From Oscillibacter sp. (GTDB lineage Bacteria; Bacillota; Clostridia; Oscillospirales; Oscillospiraceae): DNA of 26,842 nt. The first letter of the stretch is position 1; every line of letters starts with the position of its first letter. Shown piece by piece: positions 1 to 7,296 of the stretch. The notes below the pieces were generated by a model, which worked only from the letters and a program-made list of their open reading frames with translations, had not been told where the DNA came from and did not search any database. The position numbers were made by a program, and so were the translations under genes. The DNA is taken from positions 1 to 26,842 of the forward strand of contig JAAWIL010000007.1 of assembly GCA_022796315.1 (NCBI GenBank), read 5' to 3'.

Positions 1-30
1 TATCGTTACCATGTGATATTTTAACTGCAT
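1..30 (-). CDS. possible 5' end of a leftward gene, cut by the window edge
   Basis: An ATG at 30-28 opens ten codons (MQLKYHMVTI) that run off the left edge. A purine-rich stretch with GGGGGGGCGAGGAA lies directly upstream and could serve as a ribosome binding site, although the GAGG part is very close to the ATG. An extended -10 element lies 22 bases farther upstream on the same strand. Promoter, ribosome site and start codon are in the right order, which is the only support. Ten residues do not allow a family assignment. Confidence 0.35.
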   Translation of the reverse strand, partial: MQLKYHMVTI

Positions 31-51
31 TTCCTCGCCCCCCCTGCTCTA

Positions 52-60
52 ATTATACCA
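52..60 (-). promoter_or_regulatory. extended -10 promoter element pointing off the left edge
   Basis: Read on the minus strand the bases are TGGTATAAT, a perfect sigma-A -10 hexamer with the extended TGn motif. No good -35 hexamer lies at 16-18 bases; a TTGACA at 91-86 is too far away (28 bases). Extended -10 promoters can work without a -35. It would drive the possible partial gene starting at position 30. Confidence 0.4.
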
Positions 61-97
61 TATTTCGAGCGATTTGGGGGCACTTTGTCAACAGCTC

Positions 98-280
98 CAT
101 GTTGTGCCGGGGCCGGTTTCAGTCTGTGGGAAAGTGTGCGATTCCTTTGACGGGAAGGAGGGGTGTGTGCGGGGAACCCAGGAAGGGTTCCCCGCGCCAT
201 TTAAATCATAAGTTTTCAGAACTTTTTTAAAGTTCTGAAAACTTGCGCAGGCTGTCGAAAATACTTTTTCGACAGCCTGA
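98..280. repeat. hairpin-module repeat, copy A
   Basis: First copy of a modular palindromic repeat. In order: the right arm only of hairpin 1 (98-116, rich in CCGG), a linker containing TTTGACGGGAAGGAG (about 135-170), hairpin 2 (169-195, arms GCGGGGAACCC and GGGTTCCCCGC), hairpin 3 (210-244, arms AAGTTTTCAGAAC and GTTCTGAAAACTT) and hairpin 4 (248-279, arms CAGGCTGTCGAAAA and TTTTCGACAGCCTG around TACT). The linker, the loops and the hairpin order match the three copies at 14638-15216, but several arms differ in compensating ways. I see no convincing coding sequence in it. Confidence 0.85.
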
Positions 281-659
281 CCGGCCCCGGCACATGTTGT
301 GCCGGGGCCGGTTTCAGTCTGTGGAAAAGCGTGCGATTCCTTTGACGGGAAGGAGGGGTGTGCGCGGCTGCGCCCACAGGCGCGTTTCGGAGCGCAGCCG
401 TCCCCCGCGGCGGCTCTTAGAGCCTGTTTAAAATCTCCCCGCGCATGTCTTGGCGGCGTATTTTCCGCCCTGACTGCGTTAAAAATCCTTGCCATCCGTC
501 AGGATGTCTGCGGCTTTTTGCCTTGCAGGGCAAAAAATCCACTCGCCAATCCATACATGTCGAGATATTAAACAGGCTCTTAGCGCGGAGAGGAACCCAG
601 GAAGGGTTCCCTGCGCGATTTCGATCAGGGCGCTTTCAGAACGTTAAAAAGTTCTGAAA
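281..659. repeat. hairpin-module repeat, copy B, interrupted
   Basis: Second copy on the left. It opens with a complete hairpin 1 (281-311, arms CCGGCCCCGGCACA and TGTGCCGGGGCCGG) followed by a linker nearly identical to copy A up to about position 366. There the sequence departs into another GC-rich hairpin (365-373 with 392-400, CGGCTGCGC/GCGCAGCCG) and then a 160-bp MITE (420-579). The repeat resumes after the MITE with a hairpin 2 (592-610, GGAACCC/GGGTTCC) and a shortened hairpin 3 (634-659, TTTCAGAAC/GTTCTGAAA). Hairpin 4 is absent or unrecognisable. Confidence 0.75.
420..579. mobile_element. MITE-like element with terminal inverted repeats and TTA target duplication
   Basis: A 160-bp element is bounded by 18-bp inverted repeats, GAGCCTGTTTAAAATCTC on the left and the complement of GAGCCTGTTTAATATCTC on the right (17 of 18 identical). 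TTA directly flanks both ends (417-419 and 580-582), the pattern of a 3-bp target duplication. The two halves are also loosely complementary inward (shared TTGGCG, ATTTT, GCCCTG blocks), so the whole element could fold as a long hairpin. No transposase is encoded, so it would move in trans. TNA duplications and GAG/GGG-starting ends are typical of the IS1031 group of the IS5 family; that assignment is inference. It lies inside repeat copy B and so inserted after that copy existed. Confidence 0.75.
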
Positions 660-744
660 CGGTCTGACGGCGGACTTCCCAGGCAATGCCCGCCTTGAAC
701 ATCGGAGTACCGATTTTCAAGCGATTTGACGATATCAGCGGGTT

Positions 745-1704
745 TTAAAACGATTTCTGGTTGTGGCGGGGGGAGTCCAGAACCATCTTGCAGGAACGCA
801 GGAGCTGGGCGGTGATGGCAGTGCTGAACCGGCCCTCATAGACCGTGATTCTGGGGATGAACTCGCCCTTGCCCATCACCACGTACTTGCTGGGCAGGTT
901 GTTCAGAGCCAGGGCCTTCACGTCGCTCTTACAGCGGTCGCACTGGCACATGCCGAACATCTCCATGTATTTTCCGGCCCGCTCCTCCACCAGCACCTCC
1001 ATGACATTGACGTAGGTGATTTCCCGCTCCGGAGAGAAGTCCGCAGGCTGGGCGGCCTCCGGGGCGGCAGGCTCCGCCGCAGGGGGCTCCGGGGCAGCGG
1101 CAGGCTTCGCCGCAGGGGCGGCAGGGGCCGTCTCCGCAGACGGCGCGGCGGCGGGAGGCGCGGGCTGGGGGGGAGCCTCAGGCGCGGGGGCCGGCGCGGA
1201 GAGGATCTCTGCCGGCGGGGCCGGCTGCGGAGCGGGCGCGGGGACCGGCTCCGGCGGGGTCTCCTGGAGGGCGGCTTCCGGCGGGGGAGCCGGTGCTTCT
1301 TCCGTCTCCCCGGAGTCCAGTTCCGGCCATTGGACGGCCGGAGCAGGGGTGCTCTCGGCGCCGGCGGGCTGTACTGTGGCCAGCTCCGGCGCCTGTTCCC
1401 GGACCTCCGGCGCGGGAGCCGCCGTCGCCTCCGCCGGGGCGGGGGGAGGAGCAGCGGACTCCTCTTCCAGCGCGGAAGCCAGGGCGTCCTCCAGGGCGTC
1501 CTTGATCTGGGTGGAGACGGCGGCGTCCGCTTCCATGGAGCTGAGAATGGGGGGAATATGGGGGGCCGCCGGCGCGGGCGCGGCGGGCTGAGCGGAGGCG
1601 TCCTCGGCGGGCTCAGCCGGGGCGGGAGTTCCGCCGCGGGTTCTGCTGAGCAGATTCATCACATGGGCGGTTTTGCTGGTGTTGGATTCCTTTGTCGATG
1701 CCAT
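745..1704 (-). CDS. ComFB-domain protein with long Ala/Pro-rich linker
   Basis: 319 residues in three parts. Residues 1-26 form a short basic, Ser/Thr-rich N-terminal tail (HVMNLLSRTRGG). About 27-222 is an acidic Ala/Pro/Glu-rich disordered linker. About 223-319 is a compact domain with NVMEVLVEER, MCQCDRCKSDVKALALNNLP and SKYVV, which I recognise as the ComFB (late competence) family. The CxCxxC cysteines could bind zinc. ComFB proteins are reported receptors for cyclic dinucleotides, and B. subtilis comFB lies in the comF competence operon. The start has AAGGAG seven bases upstream. The gene begins 33 bases after the ParA-like gene, so the two are probably one operon. The basic N-terminal tail on a flexible linker resembles ParA-stimulating partners, but that is inference. 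Typical ComFB proteins are only about 100 residues, so the N-terminal two thirds are unusual. Confidence 0.8.
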   Translation of the reverse strand: MASTKESNTSKTAHVMNLLSRTRGGTPAPAEPAEDASAQPAAPAPAAPHIPPILSSMEADAAVSTQIKDALEDALASALEEESAAPPPAPAEATAAPAPEVREQAPELATVQPAGAESTPAPAVQWPELDSGETEEAPAPPPEAALQETPPEPVPAPAPQPAPPAEILSAPAPAPEAPPQPAPPAAAPSAETAPAAPAAKPAAAPEPPAAEPAAPEAAQPADFSPEREITYVNVMEVLVEERAGKYMEMFGMCQCDRCKSDVKALALNNLPSKYVVMGKGEFIPRITVYEGRFSTAITAQLLRSCKMVLDSPRHNQKSF

Positions 1705-1737
1705 AGCTTGTCTCCTTCTTTCAAGAGAAATAGTCGG

Positions 1738-2520
1738 TCAGCGGGCGGTGGCGCGAGGCCGGGGGAAGGCGCTGCCTGCCACGGCGTCTACCAGCTTCCG
1801 CAGGTCCATGGCCGGCTTGCAGCCGGGTTTGTAGGCCAGAACGCTCTGACCGTGGGCGGGGGCCACCGCCACGTCCACGCCCCGGCGGATCTTGGCGGGG
1901 AAGACGTGGCTGCCCAGCTGCTGGGCCACCTCCTCCGCCAGGTCCAGAATCTCCCGGGAGAGGGTGAGGCGGGGGTTGTACTTGTTCAGCACGATGCCCA
2001 GGACCTTCAGGTCCGGGTTATAGGATTTGCGGACCGTGTCCACCGTATCCTGGATCTGAGAGACGCCCACCAGACTCAGCACCTCCGCCTCCATGGGGAC
2101 GATCAGCCCGGTGGAGGCCACGTAGGCGTTGATGGTGAGGATGTTCAGAGACGGAGGCGTGTCGATGATGATGAAGTCGTAGCGGTCCCGGACGGCACTG
2201 AGGTGCTGGGTCAGCATGAACTCCCGGCGGGGAGCGGTGAACTCCACCTCGGCGGTGGAGAGCATGATGTCGGAGGTGAGCACATCTCCGTAGGGGGTGG
2301 AGACGATGGCCTCTTCAATGGGGTGCGCGCCGGTGAAGACATCGTAGACTGTGCAGCCCGCGCCAATATCCAGGCCCAGGGTAAAGCCCAGATTGCCCTG
2401 GGGGTCCAGGTCTACGCCCAGAACCCGGGCGCCCCGCTGGCTGAGACCGCACAGCAGGGCGGAGGCCACCGTGGTCTTGCCAACACCGCCCTTCTGATTC
2501 GTGACAGTGATGATCTGCAT
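1738..2520 (-). CDS. ParA/Soj-type partitioning ATPase
   Basis: 260 residues, full length for the family. The deviant Walker A motif NQKGGVGKTT lies at residues 8-17, followed by DLDPQGNLGFTLGLD (A' region) and the Walker B segment FIIIDTPPSLNILTINAY. The NQKGG and DPQGN signatures place it with Soj/ParA rather than MinD or FlhG. ParA ATPases form ATP-dependent dimers on the nucleoid and position chromosomes, plasmids or protein arrays such as chemotaxis clusters. Here no parB or parS-like gene is visible. The downstream partner is a ComFB-domain protein and the divergent neighbour is fliD, so a role in placing motility or chemotaxis machinery is plausible but unproven. AGGAGG lies 11 bases before the ATG, and a TATAAT box is upstream at 2577-2572. 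Confidence 0.9.
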   Translation of the reverse strand: MQIITVTNQKGGVGKTTVASALLCGLSQRGARVLGVDLDPQGNLGFTLGLDIGAGCTVYDVFTGAHPIEEAIVSTPYGDVLTSDIMLSTAEVEFTAPRREFMLTQHLSAVRDRYDFIIIDTPPSLNILTINAYVASTGLIVPMEAEVLSLVGVSQIQDTVDTVRKSYNPDLKVLGIVLNKYNPRLTLSREILDLAEEVAQQLGSHVFPAKIRRGVDVAVAPAHGQSVLAYKPGCKPAMDLRKLVDAVAGSAFPRPRATAR

Positions 2521-2564
2521 GCAGGTATTTTCCTCCTCGCAACAAAAACTGTGAGAGAACCTCT

Positions 2565-2591
2565 TATTTTCATTATACTATATGCCGATAA
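2565..2591 (+). promoter_or_regulatory. sigma-D-like promoter for fliD
   Basis: GCCGATAA at 2584-2591 matches the sigma-D/sigma-28 -10 element (GCCGATAT) at seven of eight bases. Fifteen bases upstream is TATT in place of the usual TAAA, so the -35 is weak. It lies 103 bases before the fliD ATG and points toward fliD, a known sigma-D target in Bacillus. Confidence 0.55.
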
Positions 2592-2600
2592 AAAAATATA
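2572..2600 (-). promoter_or_regulatory. candidate sigma-A promoter for the parA-comFB pair
   Basis: On the minus strand TATAAT occupies 2577-2572, 51 bases before the ParA ATG. The -35 position (2600-2595) reads TATATT, a poor match. It overlaps the sigma-D-like element for fliD on the other strand, so the two promoters would compete for the same DNA. Confidence 0.4.
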
Positions 2601-2694
2601 GAGGAATAGCAAAAAAAATCTTCTGTTCGGCAAGGACGCGGAGCAGTGACCATGCACAGACACAATCCGATTGGAATGGAAGGAGTAGATCATC

Positions 2695-5256
2695 ATGGCA
2701 GTCAGCGGCGTAAGAAGCAGCAGCAGTATTTACGGCAGCAGAAATGTGATTACGGGTCTTGCCAGCGGCATGGACACCGAGTCCATGATCGAAAACGCAA
2801 TTTCCGGCTTTAAAACAAAAATCAACGCACTGGGCCAAAAGCGCACCAAGTTGGAGTGGCAGCAGGAGGCCTACCGCAGCATCGTCACCAAGATGACGGG
2901 GTTCACCGGCAAGTACGCGGACTACCGTTCTTCCACAAACCTGATGTCCCCCAGCTTCTTCAATCAGGCGATCAAGACGGTCTCCCAGGGGGCCAACGCC
3001 TCCAAGGTCTCCGCGTCCGGAAAGACCAACAGCAGCATCCAGATCAACGGCGTGCGGCAGCTGGCCAAGGCGGCGACCTACCGGGTGAGCGGCGGCGCCC
3101 TGAACAACAACAGCACGGACGCGGCAGGGAATGTCACCGTCACGGCCGGCGGCTATTTTGACCTGGGGCAGGAGCAGCCCATCAGCACGGTCTCCGGCAG
3201 CATCAGCATCACCTACGGCGGCACCAGCGCCCGGTCCTACCTGGATGTGAGCTTCGGCGAGCTGGACAATTTCGCCAACGCCCAGGAGATGGCGGACCAC
3301 ATCAACAAGCAGCTGGAGACCCAGAACGTGACCACCAGCAGCGGCGCCAGCGTCAAGGCCACCAGCATGATCAAGGCGAAGGTGGAGGACGGAAACATCG
3401 TCTTTGAGGACGTCTCCGGCGGCAAGAATGAGTACTTCATCAGCAGTGCCTCCGGCGAGATCGCCAAGACGCTGGGCGTGCAGACCGGCAAGGACGCCAA
3501 GAGCCTCACCGTGGGCGACACCGCCCTGACCAAGAACGTCAAGACCTCCGAGTATCTCAGCTACGCCACCATGGACATCACCCTGGACGGCGTGACCAAG
3601 AAGATCCAGATGCCCAGCATGGACGAGGTCGTTGAAAAGCTGAAGGAGCAAAAGGCCAACGGGAAGGACATCCCCTATTTTGACCAGCTGGTTGAAAAGA
3701 TTAAAAACGGCGAGGATCTCAACAGCCCCGCCAGCCGCCAGCTGCGGGACCAGGCCTATATGGAGGTCCTTCAGGACAAGATTGACGACAAGTTCGGCAC
3801 CCTGGAGGACGGATCAAGCAAGCTGACGGTCAACGACGCCAATGACGACAACCACAGCGGCTACAAGGGCATCCAGCTCCAGTTCACCGCCGGCCAGAAG
3901 GGCTCCTCCTTCCTGGTGACCAGCTCCAAGTCCAAGGCCATGGGCCTGGGCGAGAACGGCACCGCCAGCTATCTCAGCACCAACAAGACGCTGAAGGATC
4001 TGGGGATTCTGAGCGGCCTGTCTCCGGTGAAGATCAAGGACGCCGACGGCAACGAGGTGGATAAGACGGACGCCAACGGCAAGAAGCTCTATGAGTTCAC
4101 CGTCAACGGCGTGAAGATCGGCGAGTTCACCGAGGACACCTCCGTGTCCACGATTATGAATCAGATCAACGGCAACAAGGATGCCGGCGTCAACGTCAGC
4201 TACTCTAAGGCCACCAACGAGTTCACCTTCACCGCCAAGGAAACCGGCATGGCCGGCCGCATCGAGTTTGGCGACGGCCTGGGGAAGGCGCTGTTCGGCG
4301 ACACCAGCGCGGCGGACGCGAAGTTTGAAAAGGGCCAGGACGCCATCTTCAGCGCCTCCATCAACGGCGTGAGCATGGAGCTGACCCGCAGCTCCAACAC
4401 GGTGGACATGGACGGCATGAGCGTGACCCTGAAGGGCGAGTTTGGCTACAAAGAGGGCGCGGACGGGAAGCTGGAGCTGGACCCCTCCGCGGAGGCCGTC
4501 ACCTTCTCCTCCAGCGCGGATGCCGACAAGATTGTGGACGCCATCAAGTCTATGGTGAACGACTATAACGAGATGGTCAAGGAGATCAAGGAGGCCTATT
4601 CCACCCTGCCGATGCAGAAGAGCACCGGCCAGTACTATGAGCCTCTGACCGATGAGGATATGGAGGACATGTCCGAGACGGCCATTGAGAACTGGAACAA
4701 CAAGGCCAAGGCCGGCATCCTGTTCGGCGACCAGGATCTGCGGAGCCTCTACCAGCGCATGACCCAGGCCATCTCCATGACCGGCGCCGACGGCGCGGAT
4801 CTCAAGGCCGCCGGTATTACCGTCAACTATGCCAACGGCCTGACCACCCTGGCCTTTGACGAGAACAAGCTGCGCTCCACCCTGGAGACCGACCCGGACC
4901 GGGTGACGGATATCTTCACCAAAAGCACAGACTCCGGTTCTTCCACAAAGGGCTTCCTTCAGGCGCTGAAGGAGCCCCTGGATCTCTACGGCAAGACCGA
5001 GGGCGTGAACCTGAGCACCGGCACCAAGGGCGTTCTGGTCAACAAGGCCGGTCACCCCCTGGCGGCCAGCACCATGTACAACAACAACATGCAGAAGCAG
5101 CTGGACAAGATCGACAAGGAGATCGAGCGGTGGCAGGATAAGATGTCCGACCGGGTGGACTACTACACCAATAAGTTCAGCCAGCTGGAGCAGCTGATTG
5201 CGCAGATGAACTCCCAGAGCTCCACACTTGCGGGGCTGATGGGCAACATGGGTTAA
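2695..5256 (+). CDS. fliD: flagellar hook-associated protein 2 (filament cap) FliD
   Basis: 853 residues, exported through the flagellar type III apparatus to the filament tip, where FliD forms the cap that folds incoming flagellin. The FliD N-terminal domain is clear (VITGLASGMDTESMIENAIS, then KINALGQKRTKLEWQQEAYR, about residues 18-65). The FliD C-terminal domain is at about 590-840: VDAIKSMVNDYNEMVKEI, LRSTLETDPDRVTDIFTKS, and a coiled coil ending in YYTNKFSQLEQLIAQMNSQ. Typical FliD proteins are about 450-500 residues; the extra ~350 lie in the middle, which carries Gly/Asn/Asp-rich beta-type sequence as expected for surface-exposed variable domains. AAGGAG precedes the ATG by nine bases. 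fliS follows 135 bases later. A sigma-D-like -10 element lies upstream. Confidence 0.97.
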   Translation: MAVSGVRSSSSIYGSRNVITGLASGMDTESMIENAISGFKTKINALGQKRTKLEWQQEAYRSIVTKMTGFTGKYADYRSSTNLMSPSFFNQAIKTVSQGANASKVSASGKTNSSIQINGVRQLAKAATYRVSGGALNNNSTDAAGNVTVTAGGYFDLGQEQPISTVSGSISITYGGTSARSYLDVSFGELDNFANAQEMADHINKQLETQNVTTSSGASVKATSMIKAKVEDGNIVFEDVSGGKNEYFISSASGEIAKTLGVQTGKDAKSLTVGDTALTKNVKTSEYLSYATMDITLDGVTKKIQMPSMDEVVEKLKEQKANGKDIPYFDQLVEKIKNGEDLNSPASRQLRDQAYMEVLQDKIDDKFGTLEDGSSKLTVNDANDDNHSGYKGIQLQFTAGQKGSSFLVTSSKSKAMGLGENGTASYLSTNKTLKDLGILSGLSPVKIKDADGNEVDKTDANGKKLYEFTVNGVKIGEFTEDTSVSTIMNQINGNKDAGVNVSYSKATNEFTFTAKETGMAGRIEFGDGLGKALFGDTSAADAKFEKGQDAIFSASINGVSMELTRSSNTVDMDGMSVTLKGEFGYKEGADGKLELDPSAEAVTFSSSADADKIVDAIKSMVNDYNEMVKEIKEAYSTLPMQKSTGQYYEPLTDEDMEDMSETAIENWNNKAKAGILFGDQDLRSLYQRMTQAISMTGADGADLKAAGITVNYANGLTTLAFDENKLRSTLETDPDRVTDIFTKSTDSGSSTKGFLQALKEPLDLYGKTEGVNLSTGTKGVLVNKAGHPLAASTMYNNNMQKQLDKIDKEIERWQDKMSDRVDYYTNKFSQLEQLIAQMNSQSSTLAGLMGNMG

Positions 5257-5302
5257 TGGCAGGACCATTCCCGCCCGGCGCCAGCAAAGCGGAAACTGAG
5301 CT

Positions 5303-5337
5303 CCACGCCGCGGCTCCGATCAGGGGCCGCGGCGTGG
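5303..5337 (+). other. strong GC hairpin between fliD and fliS
   Basis: CCACGCCGCGGC at 5303-5314 is perfectly complementary to 5326-5337, with an 11-base loop. No T tract follows, so it is not a standard intrinsic terminator. It could stabilise the upstream mRNA end or reduce read-through from fliD to fliS. The rest of the 135-bp gap shows no gene. Confidence 0.6.
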
Positions 5338-5391
5338 GGAGGAACATGAGGGCCGTGCCGGGCACGGGGAAAGGGCGGTGAGCGAAGGGCA

Positions 5392-5769
5392 ATGGAAAGC
5401 AGAGGATATCAACAGTACAAGGAGCAGTCGATCAATACCATGACGCAGGGAGAGCTGCTGCTGCTTCTGTATGACGAATTGATGAAACGACTGACCCAGG
5501 CGGAGCTGGCGCTGAGCAAAGAGAATTATCCCATGTTTGAGGGCGCGGTGCAGCGGAGCATCGACATCATCCAGTATCTGGACGACACGCTGGACCGGAA
5601 ATACCCCATCAGCGGGAATCTGACGCAGCTCTATGAGTATTTTACCTATGAGCTGGGCCGGGTGAAGATTGGCCGCCGCAGCGAGCCCCTGGGCCATGTG
5701 AAATCCATGGCGGGGGAACTGCGGGACGCCTTCCGCGAGGCCCAGAAGAGCGGAGAGTCCGGAAAGTAG
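5392..5769 (+). CDS. fliS: flagellin export chaperone FliS
   Basis: 125 residues, the usual FliS length. The N-terminal YQQYKEQSINTMTQGELLLL and the following LYDELMKRL are FliS hallmarks; the rest is an all-helical bundle with DIIQYLDDTLD. FliS binds the disordered C-terminus of flagellin in the cytoplasm, prevents early polymerisation and delivers it to FlhA. In Bacillus it also contributes to the FliW/CsrA circuit by handling flagellin. The ribosome site is weak (AAGGG close to the ATG), which may mean translation depends partly on upstream context. It lies downstream of fliD as in most Firmicutes, and nine bases before the next small flagellar gene. Confidence 0.95.
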   Translation: MESRGYQQYKEQSINTMTQGELLLLLYDELMKRLTQAELALSKENYPMFEGAVQRSIDIIQYLDDTLDRKYPISGNLTQLYEYFTYELGRVKIGRRSEPLGHVKSMAGELRDAFREAQKSGESGK

Positions 5770-5778
5770 GGAAGAGAG

Positions 5779-6165
5779 ATGACCGAATCAACGCTGTTGG
5801 ACGCCCAGGTTCAGAGCAAGCGCATGTACAACGCCCTGTCGGAGACCATGGATCTCACCCGGCAGCTGGCGGAGGCCCTGGACCGGAATGACCAGGTGGC
5901 GGTGCAGCTGCTGGTGTCCATGCGGGAGGAGCCCGTGAAGACTCTCCGGCAGGTCCGCCGGGCCTTGGAGCAGCAGCGGGAACTTCTGGAGGAGCCGGAC
6001 CGCCGGCGCCTGACGGAGCTCCTGGACGGGAGCCCTGCGGAACGGGAGGAAGAGGGCCCCTTGGCCAATCAGGTGGGCGTGAACCGGCGGCTGTGGCAGC
6101 AGCTTCGGGCGCTGGATGAGAGCGTGAACCGCAAGCTGACCCGGGAAAAGTCCATTTACCGCTGA
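5779..6165 (+). CDS. small helical flagellar protein, FliT/FlgN-like
   Basis: 128 residues, almost entirely predicted helix and rich in Leu, Glu, Arg and Gln (for example LTRQLAEALDRNDQVAVQLL and RRALEQQRELLEEP). It has no signal peptide or membrane segment. Its place directly after fliS is where fliT normally sits, and FliT is the helical chaperone for FliD, so FliT-like function is the best guess. The body also resembles FlgN-type chaperones. I do not recognise a diagnostic motif, so the call rests on size, helicity and position. GGGAAGAGAG lies just before the ATG. Two hairpins lie downstream. Confidence 0.6.
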   Translation: MTESTLLDAQVQSKRMYNALSETMDLTRQLAEALDRNDQVAVQLLVSMREEPVKTLRQVRRALEQQRELLEEPDRRRLTELLDGSPAEREEEGPLANQVGVNRRLWQQLRALDESVNRKLTREKSIYR

Positions 6166-6188
6166 GCGCTGTTTCCATAAGACGAAGA

Positions 6189-6215
6189 AACATCGGCCCA
6201 GTTCGGGCCGATGTT
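6189..6215 (+). terminator. hairpin terminator after the fliD-fliS block
   Basis: AACATCGGCCC at 6189-6199 pairs perfectly with 6205-6215 around a five-base loop, 24 bases after the last fliD-block stop codon. The T run after it is short (TT). It lies between two convergent genes; on the minus strand the tail is richer in T (TCTTCGTC), so it may stop transcription from both sides. Confidence 0.6.
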
Positions 6216-6222
6216 CAGGCGT

Positions 6223-6245
6223 CCTAATCCGGTATTCGGATTAGG
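6223..6245 (-). terminator. second hairpin, overlapping the end of the C39 peptidase gene
   Basis: CCTAATCCG at 6223-6231 pairs perfectly with CGGATTAGG at 6237-6245 around five bases. The minus-strand gene's TAA stop (6243-6241) lies inside one arm. With the hairpin at 6189-6215 it probably insulates the convergent genes. Confidence 0.5.
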
Positions 6246-7179
6246 AGAGGGTACCGTCGGAGAGGACCCAGAGGGGCCCGCCGTTGGCGGTGTTGGAGGA
6301 GAGTTCGTTCAGGATCAGCTGGGGGTCCCACTCCATGAGGCTGCGCTCCCGGCTGTTGGGGTCCGCCACCAGGACGGAACCGCTGAGGGTGGTGCCCCGC
6401 AGAAGGATGAAGTGCCCGTTCTTGGTGAAGTGTCCGGGGCCCATCAGGGCCACCAGCATCTGATTGGACAGCAGGGCGTCCTGAATGGCCTCGACGGTGA
6501 GTTCCGAAATGGATGCCGGCGTGAGACCGAAGGCCTCCGCTGCGCCGTTCACAATGGAGAGATAGGAGCCGTTTCCCTTGGCCCAGTGGCCGTGCTTCAC
6601 GGCCCATTGGGCCATCTGAGCGGGGTCGGAGAACGTCTCTGTCATACTGGAGACCGCCATGGCCATGGCCGCAGGTCCGCAGCCGTAGCCGCTGATGGGG
6701 TCGCTTCCATAGAGTTGGGAGGCCCAGGGCTCTTCTCCCTGGTTGAAGTAGACCACGGGGACGATGCCGCCGGTGAGTACCTCCAGGCCGTCCCGGATCT
6801 CCATCTCGGTGACGGCGGGGTCAGTGATGGTTTGGTCGCTGAGGAGCTCCGGATCTCCGGCCTCCTGGCGGTCCGGCAGATCGTCGGGGGAGGGCGCTGT
6901 GAGGCGCTCCCAGGTTTCGGCGCAGGCCTCTCCCCAGGCGGAGAGCTTGTCGGCGGTGTAGGTTCCGCAGGCCGTGGCGGCGTCCGCTAGTTCCCGGGCG
7001 GCCGTGCAGGCGGCGGTTTGCGCGGCCTGGACACTCCGAAGGACCGGTTCGGTGATCTGCGTGTAGAGCGGGCGGTTAAAAAAGTAAAGGGCGGTGAGCT
7101 CTGCCCCGCCGATGCACAAAAGGGCCAGCATGGCCAGCAGACAGAGGTTCCGGCCCCGTTTGTTGTTTGAGTTTTTCAT
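6241..7179 (-). CDS. membrane-anchored C39-type papain-like cysteine peptidase
   Basis: 312 residues from the ATG at 7179. The N-terminus is a short basic stretch (MKNSNNKRGR) and one hydrophobic segment at about 12-34, with no lipobox, so it is probably a signal anchor with the catalytic part outside the cell. After an Ala-rich helical stalk (about 40-130) comes a C39_2-type domain: Cys167 in GYGCGPAAMAM, His256 in NGHFILL, and Asp273 in VADPNS form the expected triad. The frame stays open upstream to 7320, but the extra residues overlap the divergent ABC gene. GGGGAGGAG and an extended -10 promoter fit starts at 7179 or 7191. C39_2 enzymes are often uncharacterised cell-wall or surface hydrolases; unlike true C39 exporters it lacks ABC and membrane domains. 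The substrate is unknown. Confidence 0.8.
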   Translation of the reverse strand: MKNSNNKRGRNLCLLAMLALLCIGGAELTALYFFNRPLYTQITEPVLRSVQAAQTAACTAARELADAATACGTYTADKLSAWGEACAETWERLTAPSPDDLPDRQEAGDPELLSDQTITDPAVTEMEIRDGLEVLTGGIVPVVYFNQGEEPWASQLYGSDPISGYGCGPAAMAMAVSSMTETFSDPAQMAQWAVKHGHWAKGNGSYLSIVNGAAEAFGLTPASISELTVEAIQDALLSNQMLVALMGPGHFTKNGHFILLRGTTLSGSVLVADPNSRERSLMEWDPQLILNELSSNTANGGPLWVLSDGTLS

Positions 7180-7215
7180 AAGGCCGCACATCTCCTCCCC
7201 GGTGTTACTGAGGCT

Positions 7216-7243
7216 ATTATAACAAATTTCCTCCGCATTGCAA
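7216..7243 (-). promoter_or_regulatory. sigma-A promoter for the C39 peptidase gene
   Basis: On the minus strand TTGCAA (7243-7238) is followed after 16 bases by TATAAT (7221-7216). TGT directly before the hexamer adds an extended -10. The predicted start is about 30 bases before the gene. It is the clearest vegetative promoter in the window. Confidence 0.65.
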
Positions 7244-7296
7244 GGGGGGAAGCCCTGGAAGGCCAGGGGAGAGCCGTAGGAATAGGAGCGCAGCGT

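Noticed and set aside
763..2601. 612-codon open frame on the + strand
   Set aside because: It is antisense to the clear ParA and ComFB genes, consists of Gly/Arg/His-rich low-complexity sequence typical of shadow frames in GC-rich DNA, and has no recognisable motif.
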